Below, piece by piece: positions 7,554 to 16,363 of a stretch of DNA of 64,000 bases (positions are counted from its first letter, which is position 1; every line of letters begins with the position of its first letter). The translations under genes were made by a program, and so were the position numbers. The stretch spans positions 1,984,001-2,048,000 of the forward strand of contig NZ_CP108053.1 of the NCBI RefSeq assembly GCF_036173105.1. Reading direction: 5' to 3'. Below the pieces are notes generated by a model. It saw only the letters and a program-made list of their open reading frames with translations, was not told where the DNA came from and made no database searches. This DNA comes from Streptomyces sp. NBC_00287 (GTDB lineage: Bacteria > Actinomycetota > Actinomycetes > Streptomycetales > Streptomycetaceae).

Positions 7554-9098
7554 TCAGTGCGAGGTCTCCGCCGCCTTCTCCAGCTGGAACGCCTCGTTGC
7601 CCAGACCGATGCCGGCGTGCGCCTCGGGGTTGCGGGCGCGCAGGACGAGGCCCTGGGCCAGGCCGATGACCAGAGCGAGGGCGATGATGCCGGGCAGGAT
7701 CCAGTTCAGGGACGAGCCCGGGCCCGAGCCGACGAGGACGTCGAAGTCCTTGACGGTGTAGACGACGATGAACAGCAGCGCGACCGTGGCGAGCCCGGCG
7801 GCGGTGAGCCGCCAGAACTGGCTGCCCGCGGCCCCGCGGCGGACGAAGAAGACCACGACGGACACCGAGGCGATCGCCATCAGGAGCGTCACGCCGAGCG
7901 CACCGACGTTGCCCATCCAGGTGAACAGGTGCAGCACCGGCGCGGTCGGGTCGCCGGTCGGCTTGTCGTCGGCGAGCGCGAAGGCGGCCACGACCACCAG
8001 GGCGATCACCGTCTGGAGCAGGGAACCGGTGCCGGGAGCGCCGCTCGCGCTGCTGGTGCGGCCGAAGGCGCTGGGCAGCAGGCCCTCGCGGCCCATGGCG
8101 AAGGCGTAGCGGGCGACGACGTTGTGGAAGCTGACCATCGCGGCGAACATGCCGGTCACGAAGAGCACGTGCAGGACGTCGGTGAAGGTCTCCCCGACCA
8201 GGCCCTCGGTGAGGAAGAACAGCATTCCGGCGCTCTGTTCCTGCGCGGTGCCGACGACGGCGTCGGGGCCGGTGGCGACGGTGATCGCCCAGCAGGTGAG
8301 GGTGTAGAAGACGGCGATGCCGCCGATGGCCAGGAACATCACACGCGGCACGAGGACATGCGGGCGGCTGGTCTCCTCGGCGTACACGGGGGCCTGCTCG
8401 AAGCCGAGGAAGGCCGCGACGCAGAAGCACAGGGCGGTGCCGATGCCGGCGCCGCTGAGCGTGTCCGGGTTGAAGGCGTGCAGCGAGAGGCCCTCGGGGC
8501 CGGGGTCGCCGAGGGCGGCCACGTCGAAGATCACGACGAGGGCCACCTCGATGAGGAGCAGAACGCCGAGCACGCGCGCGTTGAGGTCGATCTTCAGCCA
8601 GCCGAGCGCGCCGACGAAGAGCACGGCCAGCAGCGCCGGGATCCACCAGGCGAGCTCGATCTCGAGGTAGGTGGCGAACAGGCCGGAGACCTCGAAGCCG
8701 AAGATGCCGTAGATGCCGACCTGGAGGGCGTTGTAGGCGACGAGCGCGACCATGGCGGAGGCCGCGCCGGCGGTGCCGCCGAGGCCGCGGGAGATATAGG
8801 CGTAGAAGGCGCCGGCGTTGTGCACGTGCCGGCTCATCTCGGCGTACCCGACGCTGAAGAGGGCGAGCACCACGCCGAGGATCACGAAGAGGAGCGGCTG
8901 CCCGACGATGCCCATCACCCCGAAGGTCGTGGGCATGACACCCGCGACCACCATGAGGGGTGCCGTCGCGGCGAGCACGGACAGCAGCAGACCTGCCGTG
9001 CCGAGCCGATCGGCGCGCAGGGCCCGGTCCTGGCCCTTGAACGTACTGATGCCGCCGGGGGCGGGGGGACTGCTCGTTCTCGAACTGCCCGTGGTCAT
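7554..9098 (-). CDS. APC-superfamily amino-acid permease
   Basis: This 514-residue integral membrane transporter has 12 predicted helices and APC-family features. There is an unwound first helix region (ATAPLMVVAGVMPTTF), the FCVAAFLGFEQAPVYAEET motif of helix 6 typical of amino-acid/polyamine antiporters, and SFHNVVARYAFAMGREGLLP in the following loop. It starts at ATG 9098 with AAAGGAC upstream. Longer in-frame readings upstream run through another gene and are artefactual. The solute cannot be named from sequence. It lies 41 bp downstream of the TPR-like gene on the same strand and may be cotranscribed. Confidence 0.9.
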   Translation of the reverse strand: MTTGSSRTSSPPAPGGISTFKGQDRALRADRLGTAGLLLSVLAATAPLMVVAGVMPTTFGVMGIVGQPLLFVILGVVLALFSVGYAEMSRHVHNAGAFYAYISRGLGGTAGAASAMVALVAYNALQVGIYGIFGFEVSGLFATYLEIELAWWIPALLAVLFVGALGWLKIDLNARVLGVLLLIEVALVVIFDVAALGDPGPEGLSLHAFNPDTLSGAGIGTALCFCVAAFLGFEQAPVYAEETSRPHVLVPRVMFLAIGGIAVFYTLTCWAITVATGPDAVVGTAQEQSAGMLFFLTEGLVGETFTDVLHVLFVTGMFAAMVSFHNVVARYAFAMGREGLLPSAFGRTSSASGAPGTGSLLQTVIALVVVAAFALADDKPTGDPTAPVLHLFTWMGNVGALGVTLLMAIASVSVVVFFVRRGAAGSQFWRLTAAGLATVALLFIVVYTVKDFDVLVGSGPGSSLNWILPGIIALALVIGLAQGLVLRARNPEAHAGIGLGNEAFQLEKAAETSH

Positions 9099-9139
9099 CG
9101 CGGAGTTGTCCTTTCGGGGGTGGCGGGGGTCGACGTGCT

Positions 9140-10090
9140 TCACACCGTGCCGAGCGCGTTGTCGCGGGCGGTACGGAAGGCGGGGTACGGATCGCGGTCC
9201 GGGTAGGACCAGGGCGCCGGGGTGGCGTGTTCGCCGATGCGGTGGAAGAGGGCGGCGGCCTCGGCGCCCCGGCCCTCGCAGTACTTGGCGTGGGCGAGGA
9301 AGTTCAGATCGACCAGGCGGCGCGGATGACCCTCGTGCTCCCACTCCAGCCACCAGTCGAAGGCGGCCTTCATCACCTGGCGGGCCCGGCGGCCGGCCCA
9401 GTGCCCGGAGGCGGCCGGATCGGCGGGCTCGTGCCCGGCGGCGGCCAGTACGCGGTAGCGCTCGGCGTGCGCGATGACCGGCAGGATCGCGAGCGGGGAG
9501 TCGGCGGGGGCGCGCTCGGCGGCGCCGTTGGCGAAGTCGTACACCTCGTGCAGCGGGTCCGGGCCTACGGCCGGGTGGCGCTCGGCGAGCCGGGCGACCA
9601 TCAGATGGTGGGCGTGGTGGTGGTCCGCGTGCCGGCGGCGGACCTCCTCGAAGAGCTTCAGCGCCTCCTCCTCGGTGCCCGTGCCCCGGGTGAGCATGAG
9701 CAGGCCGAGCCATGGGGTGGGGTCGGCCGGGGCGTGCGCGGCCGCGGTATGGCAGGCCTCGCGGGCGCGGTCCGGCTTCTCCTTGCCGCGCAGGGCGCGC
9801 CGGACCTGGGCGAGGGCGAGCAGGACGCGGGCGTCGGCGGACTCGGGCTCGGCGAGCAGCCACTCCCGGGCCCAGGGGGCGCTGTAGGGCTCCTGGGCGA
9901 GGACACTGACGCGGTGGCCACGGCGGTCCCAGTCGTCGGCGGTGTGGGCGAGCAGCGTGCGTGCGGTCTGCCACCGGCCCTGCGCCAATGCCGCCCGCGC
10001 GGCGGCGAGCTCGAGGTCGTCGAGAGCGCCGTCCAGGGTCTGGGCCGCGCGTTTACGGCCGCGGCCGAGGGGTGGCGGGGGTGGAGACAC
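9140..10090 (-). CDS. Tetratricopeptide-like soluble protein of unknown function
   Basis: This is a 316-residue cytosolic, alanine- and arginine-rich helical protein. Repeated helix pairs such as LAAARAALAQGRWQTARTLL and ARVLLALAQVRRALRGKEKP resemble tetratricopeptide repeats, and there is a histidine cluster (HADHHHAHHL) in the middle. Streptomyces genomes commonly carry relatives annotated only as hypothetical. The start is GTG 10090, chosen because GAGGA lies about 9 nt upstream. It precedes the amino-acid permease and could form a small operon with it. No catalytic motif is visible. Confidence 0.75.
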   Translation of the reverse strand: MSPPPPPLGRGRKRAAQTLDGALDDLELAAARAALAQGRWQTARTLLAHTADDWDRRGHRVSVLAQEPYSAPWAREWLLAEPESADARVLLALAQVRRALRGKEKPDRAREACHTAAAHAPADPTPWLGLLMLTRGTGTEEEALKLFEEVRRRHADHHHAHHLMVARLAERHPAVGPDPLHEVYDFANGAAERAPADSPLAILPVIAHAERYRVLAAAGHEPADPAASGHWAGRRARQVMKAAFDWWLEWEHEGHPRRLVDLNFLAHAKYCEGRGAEAAALFHRIGEHATPAPWSYPDRDPYPAFRTARDNALGTV

Positions 10091-10430
10091 CGCGGGAACA
10101 TCCTCACGCGACGCGGGTCGTCGTCTGGTTTCGGTTTGCCATCGAGCGATCACGCACAGCCAACCCCCAGCCAAGGCTTCACGTCAAGAGTCGCCTGGGT
10201 GTTACACGCGTCAACTCGTGTGACTGATGGGGCACTTGTGAACATCTACGGCGTCCAGATACCGGGATTGGACCGTACCTGTGGCGTACGCCATGGCTTT
10301 TCCGGCCCCGAACACGGACCATGGCGGGAAGTCCATTCGCTCCCTGGGGCGCGCCGGGTCCCGGGACGCTACAGTCGGCCCTTACGCAGTACGCCCCCCG
10401 AGCCCCGGCCGAACGATCGAGGAACGTCGC
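10091..10430. other. 340-bp intergenic region between divergent genes
   Basis: This spacer holds the outward promoters of the TPR-like gene and the DMT transporter. I see no coding potential supported by a ribosome site. The only notable structure is an inverted repeat CGCCATGG (10289-10296) with CCATGGCG (10319-10326) separated by 22 bp. GAGGA at 10419-10423 is the ribosome site of the transporter gene. Confidence 0.6.
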
Positions 10431-11327
10431 GTGTCGCTTCAGGTACTGATTCTCGCCGTGAGCGCCGCCTGCTGCCTGGGCTTCGGATTCGTCCTGCAGC
10501 AGAACGCCGCCCAGAAGGCGCCCCTCAGCGACTTCCTCTCCCTCCGGATCCTGCTCGACCTGGTGAAGGTGCCGCGCTGGCTCGGCGGTATCGGGCTGAT
10601 GGTGGTCGGCATGGCGCTCGGCGCCGTCGCCCTCGGCCAGGGCCAGCTGTCCCTGGTGGAGCCGCTGCTCGCGACCAACCTCCTCTTCGCGATGGCCCTG
10701 TCCCGACGCCAGACCAAGCAGTCCCTGGGCCGCCAGGGCTGGCTCGGTCTGCTGCTGCTCGCGGGCGGGGTGACCGCGTTCATCGTGGCCGGCGAACCGA
10801 CCGGCGGCACCGCGCTGACGGACCCATTCCGGCAGTGGCTGATCATCGGCGTCATGGTCGGGACGGCCCTGCTGCTCACGGCGTACGCCAAGCGCTCACG
10901 GCTCAGCTCGGGCCCTGTTCTGCTCGCCACGGCCGCCGGTCTCCTCTACGGCGTCCAGGACGCCCTCACCCGGGTGACCGGCCAGCGCTACAGCGAGGGC
11001 GGCCTCGCCGAGGTGCTGACCAGCTGGCAGCCGTACGCCGTGCTGGCGCTCGGTGTCACCGGTCTGGTGCTGGTGCAGAGCGCCTTCGAGACCGCGTCGC
11101 TGCGCAAGTCGCTGCCCGCCCTGACCGCCGCCCAGCCGCTGGCCGGGATCGCCTGCGGGGTCGGCTTCCTCGGCGACCGGCTGCGCACCGACGTCGGCGC
11201 CCTGGCCTGGGAGTCCGCCGGGCTCGCCGCGATCGTCGTGGGTATCGTCCTGCTCGGACTGCACCCGGCGATGCCGTCCGGAGCGACGGTCCGGGAACCG
11301 GCGCGGAAGCTCCAGCCGGCCGGCTGA
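10431..11327 (+). CDS. DMT-superfamily transporter (EamA-like)
   Basis: This is a 298-residue membrane protein with about nine to ten hydrophobic helices. It starts VLILAVSAACCLGFGFVLQQ and contains SLVEPLLATNLLFAM and the repeat-half equivalent QPLAGIACGVGFLGD. This duplicated layout is typical of the drug/metabolite transporter superfamily and of Streptomyces members annotated DMT family transporter. It starts at GTG 10431, with GAGGA 7 nt upstream. Upstream in-frame codons lack family similarity. The substrate is unknown. Confidence 0.85.
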   Translation: MSLQVLILAVSAACCLGFGFVLQQNAAQKAPLSDFLSLRILLDLVKVPRWLGGIGLMVVGMALGAVALGQGQLSLVEPLLATNLLFAMALSRRQTKQSLGRQGWLGLLLLAGGVTAFIVAGEPTGGTALTDPFRQWLIIGVMVGTALLLTAYAKRSRLSSGPVLLATAAGLLYGVQDALTRVTGQRYSEGGLAEVLTSWQPYAVLALGVTGLVLVQSAFETASLRKSLPALTAAQPLAGIACGVGFLGDRLRTDVGALAWESAGLAAIVVGIVLLGLHPAMPSGATVREPARKLQPAG

Positions 11328-11355
11328 CCTCTCGGCCCCTGCTTGGATGGGCCCC

Positions 11356-11880
11356 ATGAGCGCAGCTGACGAGATCCTCGACGTCGTCGACGAGAACGAC
11401 CACGTCATCGGTGAGGCCCCGCGCGGCCGGGTCTACGCCGAGGGCCTGCGACACCGATGTGTGTTCATCCAGGCCAGGGACGCCGACGGCCGCCTCTTCG
11501 TCCACCGCCGCACCTCGACGAAGCTGGTCTTCCCCTCCATGTACGACATGTTCGTCGGCGGAGTCGTCGGCGCGGGCGAGTCCTATGAGGATGCGGCCCT
11601 GCGGGAGGCCGAGGAGGAGCTGGGGGTGTCCGGGCTGCCGGAGCCGGAGTTCCTCTTCAAGTTCCTCTACGAGGACGGCGCCGGGCACAGCTGGTGGTCG
11701 GCCGTGTACGAGGTGCGCTGCGAGCTGCCGGTGAGCCCTCAGGTGGAGGAGGTGGCCTGGCACGCTTTCCTGCCGGAGTCGGAGGTGCAGGCGCGCCTCG
11801 CCGACTGGGAGTGGGTGCCGGACGGGCTCGCCGCGTACGAGCGGCTGCGGGCACACCGGGCGGCTCAGGGCTCCCGGTAG
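11356..11880 (+). CDS. NUDIX hydrolase
   Basis: This 174-residue cytosolic hydrolase carries a complete NUDIX box, with the GGVVGAGE segment followed by the metal-binding REAEEELGV helix (about residues 71-94). The upstream strand RCVFIQARDADGRLFVHRRT and the downstream WWSAVYEVRCE resemble the YfcD/IDI-like subgroup that cleaves nucleoside diphosphate-linked substrates or isomerises isoprenoid diphosphates. The exact substrate is not predictable. ATG 11356 (MSAADEILDVV) is preferred over ATG 11347. It is 28 bp after the DMT transporter and 10 bp before yidH. Confidence 0.92.
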   Translation: MSAADEILDVVDENDHVIGEAPRGRVYAEGLRHRCVFIQARDADGRLFVHRRTSTKLVFPSMYDMFVGGVVGAGESYEDAALREAEEELGVSGLPEPEFLFKFLYEDGAGHSWWSAVYEVRCELPVSPQVEEVAWHAFLPESEVQARLADWEWVPDGLAAYERLRAHRAAQGSR

Positions 11881-11890
11881 GGTCCGGGGC

Positions 11891-12283
11891 GTGATCGAAT
11901 TCGTACGGAACGTCCGGCTGTGGTTCGCGCCCCAGGAGATCCGGCGGGAAGGCGCCACACCGGACTACCGGTTCTCGCTGGCCAACGAGCGCACCTTCCT
12001 GGCCTGGCTGCGCACCGCGCTGGCGCTGATCGGCGGCGGTTTCGCCGTGGACCAGTTCCTGCCGGACCTGCGCTGGGGCTGGCGGGTCGGACTCGCCCTC
12101 GCGCTGCTCGCGGCGGGCGTGCTGTGCTCCTTGCGCGCGGTCAATCACTGGGTGGCATGCGAGCGGGCGATGCGCCGGGGGGAGGATCTGCCGGTCTCGC
12201 GGTTCCCGGCGGTGCTGAGCACGGTGGTCGCGGTCGTGGCGCTCGCCATGGTCGTGGTGGTGCTCGTCGGGTGGGAGGGGTGA
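11891..12283 (+). CDS. YidH/DUF202 family membrane protein
   Basis: The 130-residue inner-membrane protein begins with a basic cytoplasmic segment containing the DUF202 signature (DYRFSLANERTFLAWLRTALAL), followed by three hydrophobic helices ending near residue 125. The biochemical function is unknown in the family. Its stop overlaps the GTG start of a second DUF202 gene by 4 bp, so the two products probably assemble as a hetero-oligomer (inference from the paired occurrence). Confidence 0.92.
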   Translation: MIEFVRNVRLWFAPQEIRREGATPDYRFSLANERTFLAWLRTALALIGGGFAVDQFLPDLRWGWRVGLALALLAAGVLCSLRAVNHWVACERAMRRGEDLPVSRFPAVLSTVVAVVALAMVVVVLVGWEG

Positions 12284-12606
12284 CCTCGCCGTCCGCGCAG
12301 CCGACGCGGGACCCGGGGCTCCAGCCCGAGCGGACCCGGCTCGCCTGGCGCCGTACGACCTTGGCGGGCACCGTCGCCGCGGTGCTGGCCGGGAGGGCCG
12401 CACTGCACGGCGGGGTCTCGGCGCCGCGGATCCTCGGCTGCGCCCTGTGCTGCCTGCTGTGGCTGGGCTTCCTCATGGTCGCCAACCGCCGTATCCAGAC
12501 CCTCGCCACGAGCCCGCGCCCGAGGCCCCTCGCACCCCGGCACGCCACCGTGGCGGCGCTGTGCACGGTGGGTCTTGCGGTGTGCGGGGCGGTGCTGATC
12601 CTCTAA
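12280..12606 (+). CDS. Second DUF202 family membrane protein
   Basis: The 108-residue membrane protein contains the shorter DUF202 signature LQPERTRLAWRRTTLAGTVA and three hydrophobic segments. It begins at GTG 12280 within GTGA, overlapping the yidH-like stop, with GGGAGGGG as ribosome site. This tandem arrangement of two small DUF202 genes is frequent in actinobacteria, and the function is unknown. Its stop overlaps the stop of the convergent oxidoreductase gene (12603-12606). Confidence 0.9.
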   Translation: MTSPSAQPTRDPGLQPERTRLAWRRTTLAGTVAAVLAGRAALHGGVSAPRILGCALCCLLWLGFLMVANRRIQTLATSPRPRPLAPRHATVAALCTVGLAVCGAVLIL

Positions 12607-13550
12607 CCCGTCTCTTCCTTCTCCCAGTCCACCGTCACCACGATCTTGCCCCTGGTCCGCCCCTCCTCGTTGAGCCGGTAGGCGTCCGCCGCCCGCTCCA
12701 GCGGGAACGTCTCCGAGACGTGCACGGAGACCACGCCCTGTTCGGCCAGTTCGGTCAGCCGCAGGAGGTCCTCGGCGTCGGGCCGTACGAAGTAGTAGCG
12801 GCCGCCGTAGTCGAAGACCTCCGGGTCGGCGATGGACACCAGTCGCCCTTCCGGGCTCAGCACGTTCGCCGACGCCTTCAGCGCCTCGCCGCCGACGGTG
12901 TCGAGGACGGCGTCCACGCCCTCGGGGGCCAGGCCCCGTACCCGCTCGGCCAGACCCTCGCCGTACTCGACGGGCTCGCCGCCGAGGCCGCGTACGAAGT
13001 CGTGGTTGTGCGCGCTCGCCGTACCGATGACCCGGGCGCCCACATGACGGGCGAGCTGGACGGCGATGGAGCCGACCCCGCCGGCCGCCGCGTGCACCAG
13101 AACGGTCTCGCCGCGCTTCACCTGGAGCACCTTGATCAGCACCTGGTAGGCGGTGAGGCCGACGAGCGGCAGCCCGGCGGCCTCCTCGAAGGAGAGGTTG
13201 CGGGGCTTGCGGGCCAGGGTGCGCACCGGCGCGGCGGCGTACTCGGCGAAGGTGCCGCGGCACAGCAGGTCCTCGCGTACGTATCCGATGACCTCGTCGC
13301 CGACGGCGAACTCCGTGACGGAGACGCCCGGTTGGACGACGACACCCGAGACGTCCCAGCCCGGTACCACCGGGAACACGGCCTGCAGTGCGCCGTCGAG
13401 ATAGCCCTCGCGGCACTTCCAGTCGACGGGATTCACGGCCGCCGCGCGCACCTTGACCAGCACCGAGTCGGGACCGACCTTGGGATCGGCCACCTCACCG
13501 TGGACGAGCACATCGGGGCCGCCGTAGCGTGAATAGCTGATGGCCTTCAT
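12603..13550 (-). CDS. NADP-dependent quinone oxidoreductase (zinc-free MDR family)
   Basis: This 315-residue cytosolic medium-chain dehydrogenase begins MKAISYSRYGGPDVL and contains the GroES-like fold with NPVDWKCREG and PVVPGWDVSGVV. The nucleotide-binding motif is HAAAGGVGSIAVQLARHVGA (about residues 150-170). The zinc-binding cysteines of alcohol dehydrogenases are absent, which places it with quinone oxidoreductases that use NADPH on quinones or enones. ATG 13550 has a strong GGAGGG site. It is divergent from the histidine-rich protein gene. Confidence 0.92.
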   Translation of the reverse strand: MKAISYSRYGGPDVLVHGEVADPKVGPDSVLVKVRAAAVNPVDWKCREGYLDGALQAVFPVVPGWDVSGVVVQPGVSVTEFAVGDEVIGYVREDLLCRGTFAEYAAAPVRTLARKPRNLSFEEAAGLPLVGLTAYQVLIKVLQVKRGETVLVHAAAGGVGSIAVQLARHVGARVIGTASAHNHDFVRGLGGEPVEYGEGLAERVRGLAPEGVDAVLDTVGGEALKASANVLSPEGRLVSIADPEVFDYGGRYYFVRPDAEDLLRLTELAEQGVVSVHVSETFPLERAADAYRLNEEGRTRGKIVVTVDWEKEETG

Positions 13551-13666
13551 GGCTCCGACCCTCCGGGGCACGCGGACGCCACGCAAGCCGAATGACCGGA
13601 TATGGGCCGTTTGCGTGGCAGCCTGTCGGTCGTTCGTCATCCCCCGCACCTCCGAAGGTGAGCACC

Positions 13667-13963
13667 ATGACCACCCTCCACCAGGAACACGCCGCCCACG
13701 CCCACGACCACGGACCCGGCTGCGGACACACCGAAGTGCCGCACGGCGACCATGTCGACTACGCGCACGGCGGGCATATGCACCGTCTGCACAGCGGACA
13801 CTGGGACGAGTGCGAGCCGAGCGGGCACGCCACGCACGAGGGCCATGAGCACGAGCACGGAGAGGGTTGCGGGCACGAGAGCGTCCTGCACGGCGACCAT
13901 GTCGACTACGTCCACAACGGCCACCGGCACGCGGCGCACGAGGGTCACTGGGACGACCACTGA
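13667..13963 (+). CDS. Histidine-rich metal-binding protein with internal duplication
   Basis: The 98-residue soluble protein is about one quarter histidine. Two related units of about 24 residues occur, each starting HGDHVDY and continuing GH.H..H.GHWD. Between them lies an HEGHEHEHGEGCGH segment, and two further CGH motifs supply cysteines. The composition points to storage or buffering of zinc, nickel or copper in the cytosol (inference). The start ATG 13667 (MTTLHQEH) follows GAAGGTGAG. No Zur- or Nur-type operator is obvious in the 116-bp upstream region. Confidence 0.85.
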   Translation: MTTLHQEHAAHAHDHGPGCGHTEVPHGDHVDYAHGGHMHRLHSGHWDECEPSGHATHEGHEHEHGEGCGHESVLHGDHVDYVHNGHRHAAHEGHWDDH

Positions 13964-14057
13964 CCGAAAAAGGTCCGGCCGACGGCTCTCCGTCTCCTCC
14001 GGCGGGGAGCTGTCGGCCTATCGTGGCTCCGATCACGTTGGGCTCGCGCACTGGACG

Positions 14058-14077
14058 ACATACCGACCGGTCGGCAT
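14058..14077. promoter_or_regulatory. TetR-type operator upstream of kinase-like/acyl-CoA dehydrogenase operon
   Basis: The stretch contains the perfect 12-bp palindrome CCGACCGGTCGG (14063-14074) inside ACATACCGACCGGTCGGCAT, ending 39 bp before the start of the phosphotransferase gene. The left half CATACCGACCGGT recurs at 46868-46887 and, with one change, on the minus strand at 19447-19464. The TetR gene at 16360-16953 is the nearest candidate binder. Confidence 0.6.
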
Positions 14078-14116
14078 CATTGGTCGGGTCTCGTTCACCT
14101 GCCCGTAGGAGCATCG

Positions 14117-15139
14117 ATGAGCCCCGACCACCCGCCCGGACTGGATCTCGACCGGCTGCGCGCCCTGCTGGAGCGCGAGCGCCCCGGCCTGGTGCACGGT
14201 CCGCTGACCGGACGGCTGATCGAGGGTGGACGGTCGAACCTCACCTACGTCGTCTCGGACGGCACCGGCCGGTGGGTCGTACGCCGGCCTCCGCTCGGCC
14301 ATGTCCTCGCCACCGCGCACGACATGAAGCGCGAGCACCGGGTGATCAGCGCGCTGCACCCGACTAACGTGCCGGTGCCGCGGCCCGTGCTGCTGTGCGA
14401 GGACGAGGAGGTCCTCGGGTCGCCGTTCTACGTCATGGAGTTCGTCGAGGGCACCCCGTACCGCACCGCCGACCAGCTGGTCCCGCTGGGTGCGGAGCGC
14501 ACGCGTCAGGCGGTGCTCTCGCTCGTGGACACCCTGGTGGATCTGCACGCGGTGGACCCCGCCGAGGTGGGCCTCGCGGACTTCGGCCGCCCGGAGGGCT
14601 TCCTGGACCGCCAACTGCGCCGCTGGGGCAAGCAGTTGGTCGCCTCCCGCAACCGTGAGCTGGCCGGCATCGACGAGCTGCACGCCACCCTCGGAGGTCA
14701 ACTGCCCGTCTCCCCCACGCCGACGGTGATCCACGGCGACTACCGGCTGGACAACGTCCTGATCGGGAGCGACGACGAGATCAAGGCCATCCTCGACTGG
14801 GAGATGTCCACGCTCGGCGATCCGCTCACGGACCTCGGCCTGCTGGTGATGTACAGCCTGCCGCTGGGCATGCCCGACTCCCCCGTCTCCACCACGGCCG
14901 AAGCGCCGGGACACCCGGATCCGGCCGAGCTGATCGAGCGGTACGCGGCGCGCTCGGGGCGCGACGTCTCCGCGGTCTCCTGGTACACGGCGTTCGCCTG
15001 GTTCAAGCTCGCCGTGATCCTGGAGGGCATCCACTACCGCTACACGCTGGGCCAGACGGTCGGACGCGGCTTCGACCGCATCGGCGATCTGGTCCCGGTC
15101 TTCATCGAGCACGGTCTGACCACTCTTCAGGAAGGCTGA
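14117..15139 (+). CDS. APH-family phosphotransferase (acyl-CoA dehydrogenase-associated kinase)
   Basis: This is a 340-residue aminoglycoside-phosphotransferase-fold protein of the ACAD10/ACAD11 N-terminal type. Nucleotide-binding residues include GRSNLTYVV and VVRRPP. The catalytic loop is HGDYRLDNVL (Asp of the Brenner motif) and the metal-binding motif is ILDWEMSTLGDPL. ACAD11-type kinases phosphorylate 4-hydroxyacyl-CoA before removal of the phosphate by the partner dehydrogenase domain. Here the dehydrogenase is the separate next gene, 6 bp downstream, so a 4-hydroxy-fatty-acid or related degradative role is a reasonable inference. It is controlled by the palindrome just upstream. Confidence 0.9.
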   Translation: MSPDHPPGLDLDRLRALLERERPGLVHGPLTGRLIEGGRSNLTYVVSDGTGRWVVRRPPLGHVLATAHDMKREHRVISALHPTNVPVPRPVLLCEDEEVLGSPFYVMEFVEGTPYRTADQLVPLGAERTRQAVLSLVDTLVDLHAVDPAEVGLADFGRPEGFLDRQLRRWGKQLVASRNRELAGIDELHATLGGQLPVSPTPTVIHGDYRLDNVLIGSDDEIKAILDWEMSTLGDPLTDLGLLVMYSLPLGMPDSPVSTTAEAPGHPDPAELIERYAARSGRDVSAVSWYTAFAWFKLAVILEGIHYRYTLGQTVGRGFDRIGDLVPVFIEHGLTTLQEG

Positions 15140-15145
15140 CGGGAC

Positions 15146-16363
15146 ATGGACTTCGCGTTCGACGCGCGCACGGAGGAACTGCGCGCCAAGCTGCTCGCCT
15201 TCATGGACGAGTACGTCTATCCGGCCGAGCCGGTGGCCGAGGAGCAGCGGGCCGCGCTGGCGTCGCCCTGGGACACCCCGGCCGTGGTCGAGGAGTTGAA
15301 GGCCGAGGCGCGCAGGCAGGGCCTGTGGAACCTCTTCCTTCCGGACACCGAGTACGGCGCGGGCCTCACCAACCTCCAGTACGCACCGCTGGCCGAAATC
15401 ACCGGCCGCTCCCCCCACTTGGCGCCCACGGCGACGAACTGCGCGGCGCCGGACACCGGGAACATGGAGGTGCTGACCCAGTTCGGCGACGAGCAGCAGA
15501 AGAAGCAGTGGCTGGAGCCGCTGCTGGCGGGGGAGATCCGCTCGGCGTTCGCGATGACCGAGCCCGAGGTGGCCTCTTCCGACGCCACCAACATCACCAC
15601 GCACATCGAGCGGGATGGCGACGAGTACGTCATCACCGGCCGCAAGTGGTACATCTCCGGGGCGATGAACCCGGACTGCAAGATCTTCATCGTGATGGGC
15701 AAGACCGACCCGGACGGCGAGGACATCCGCCGTCAGCAGTCGATGATCCTGGTCCCGCGCGACACCCCGGGCGTCACCGTCACGCGCGCGATGCAGGTCT
15801 TCGGGTACGAGGACCACTCCCACGGCGGCCATGCCGAGATGATCTTCGACCACGCGCGCGTGCCGGTCGCCAACCTGATCGGCGAGGAGGGCGGCGGCTT
15901 CGCCGTCGCGCAGGCCCGCCTCGGTCCGGGCCGTATCCACCACTGCATGCGGCTGATCGGCATGGCCGAGCGGGCGATCGAGCTGATGTGCCGCAGGGCT
16001 GTGTCCCGTCAGGCGTTCGGCAAGGCGCTGGCCCAGCAGGGCGTGGTGCACAACTGGATCGCGGACGCGCGGGTGACCGTGGAGCAGCTCCGGCTGCTGG
16101 TCCTCAAGACGGCCTGGCTGATGGACACCGTCGGCAACAAGGGCGCCCACACCGAGATCCAGGCCATCAAGATCGCCACCCCGCGCGCCGTGGTGGACAT
16201 CCTCGACCGGGCGATCCAGCTGCACGGCGCGGGCGGGGTGAGCCAGGACTTCCCGCTGGCCGAGCTGTACGCGAGCGCCCGCACGCTGATGATCGCGGAC
16301 GGCCCGGACGAGGTGCACCAGCGGTCGCTCGCGCGACGCGAGCTGAAGAAGTACCTGCCTTAG
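15146..16363 (+). CDS. Acyl-CoA dehydrogenase (ACAD10/11-like)
   Basis: This 405-residue FAD enzyme has the family motifs FAMTEPEVASSDATNI (FAD/substrate loop), ITGRKWYISGAMNPDCK, LGPGRIHHCMRLIGMAERA and a C-terminal ADGPDEVHQRSLARREL. It belongs to the ACAD10/11-like branch, whose members usually act on hydroxylated or phosphorylated acyl-CoAs. Together with the preceding kinase it recreates the fused eukaryotic ACAD11 in two polypeptides. The start is ATG 15146, 6 bp after the kinase stop. It ends tail-to-tail with the TetR gene, the stops overlapping in TTAG. Confidence 0.95.
   Translation: MDFAFDARTEELRAKLLAFMDEYVYPAEPVAEEQRAALASPWDTPAVVEELKAEARRQGLWNLFLPDTEYGAGLTNLQYAPLAEITGRSPHLAPTATNCAAPDTGNMEVLTQFGDEQQKKQWLEPLLAGEIRSAFAMTEPEVASSDATNITTHIERDGDEYVITGRKWYISGAMNPDCKIFIVMGKTDPDGEDIRRQQSMILVPRDTPGVTVTRAMQVFGYEDHSHGGHAEMIFDHARVPVANLIGEEGGGFAVAQARLGPGRIHHCMRLIGMAERAIELMCRRAVSRQAFGKALAQQGVVHNWIADARVTVEQLRLLVLKTAWLMDTVGNKGAHTEIQAIKIATPRAVVDILDRAIQLHGAGGVSQDFPLAELYASARTLMIADGPDEVHQRSLARRELKKYLP

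Noticed and set aside
6417..9206. A 929-codon open frame on the plus strand across the molybdoenzyme, cytochrome and permease genes
   Set aside because: It lies antisense to three well-supported genes, has the arginine/glycine/glutamine-rich composition of a shadow frame in GC-rich DNA, and lacks a ribosome site.
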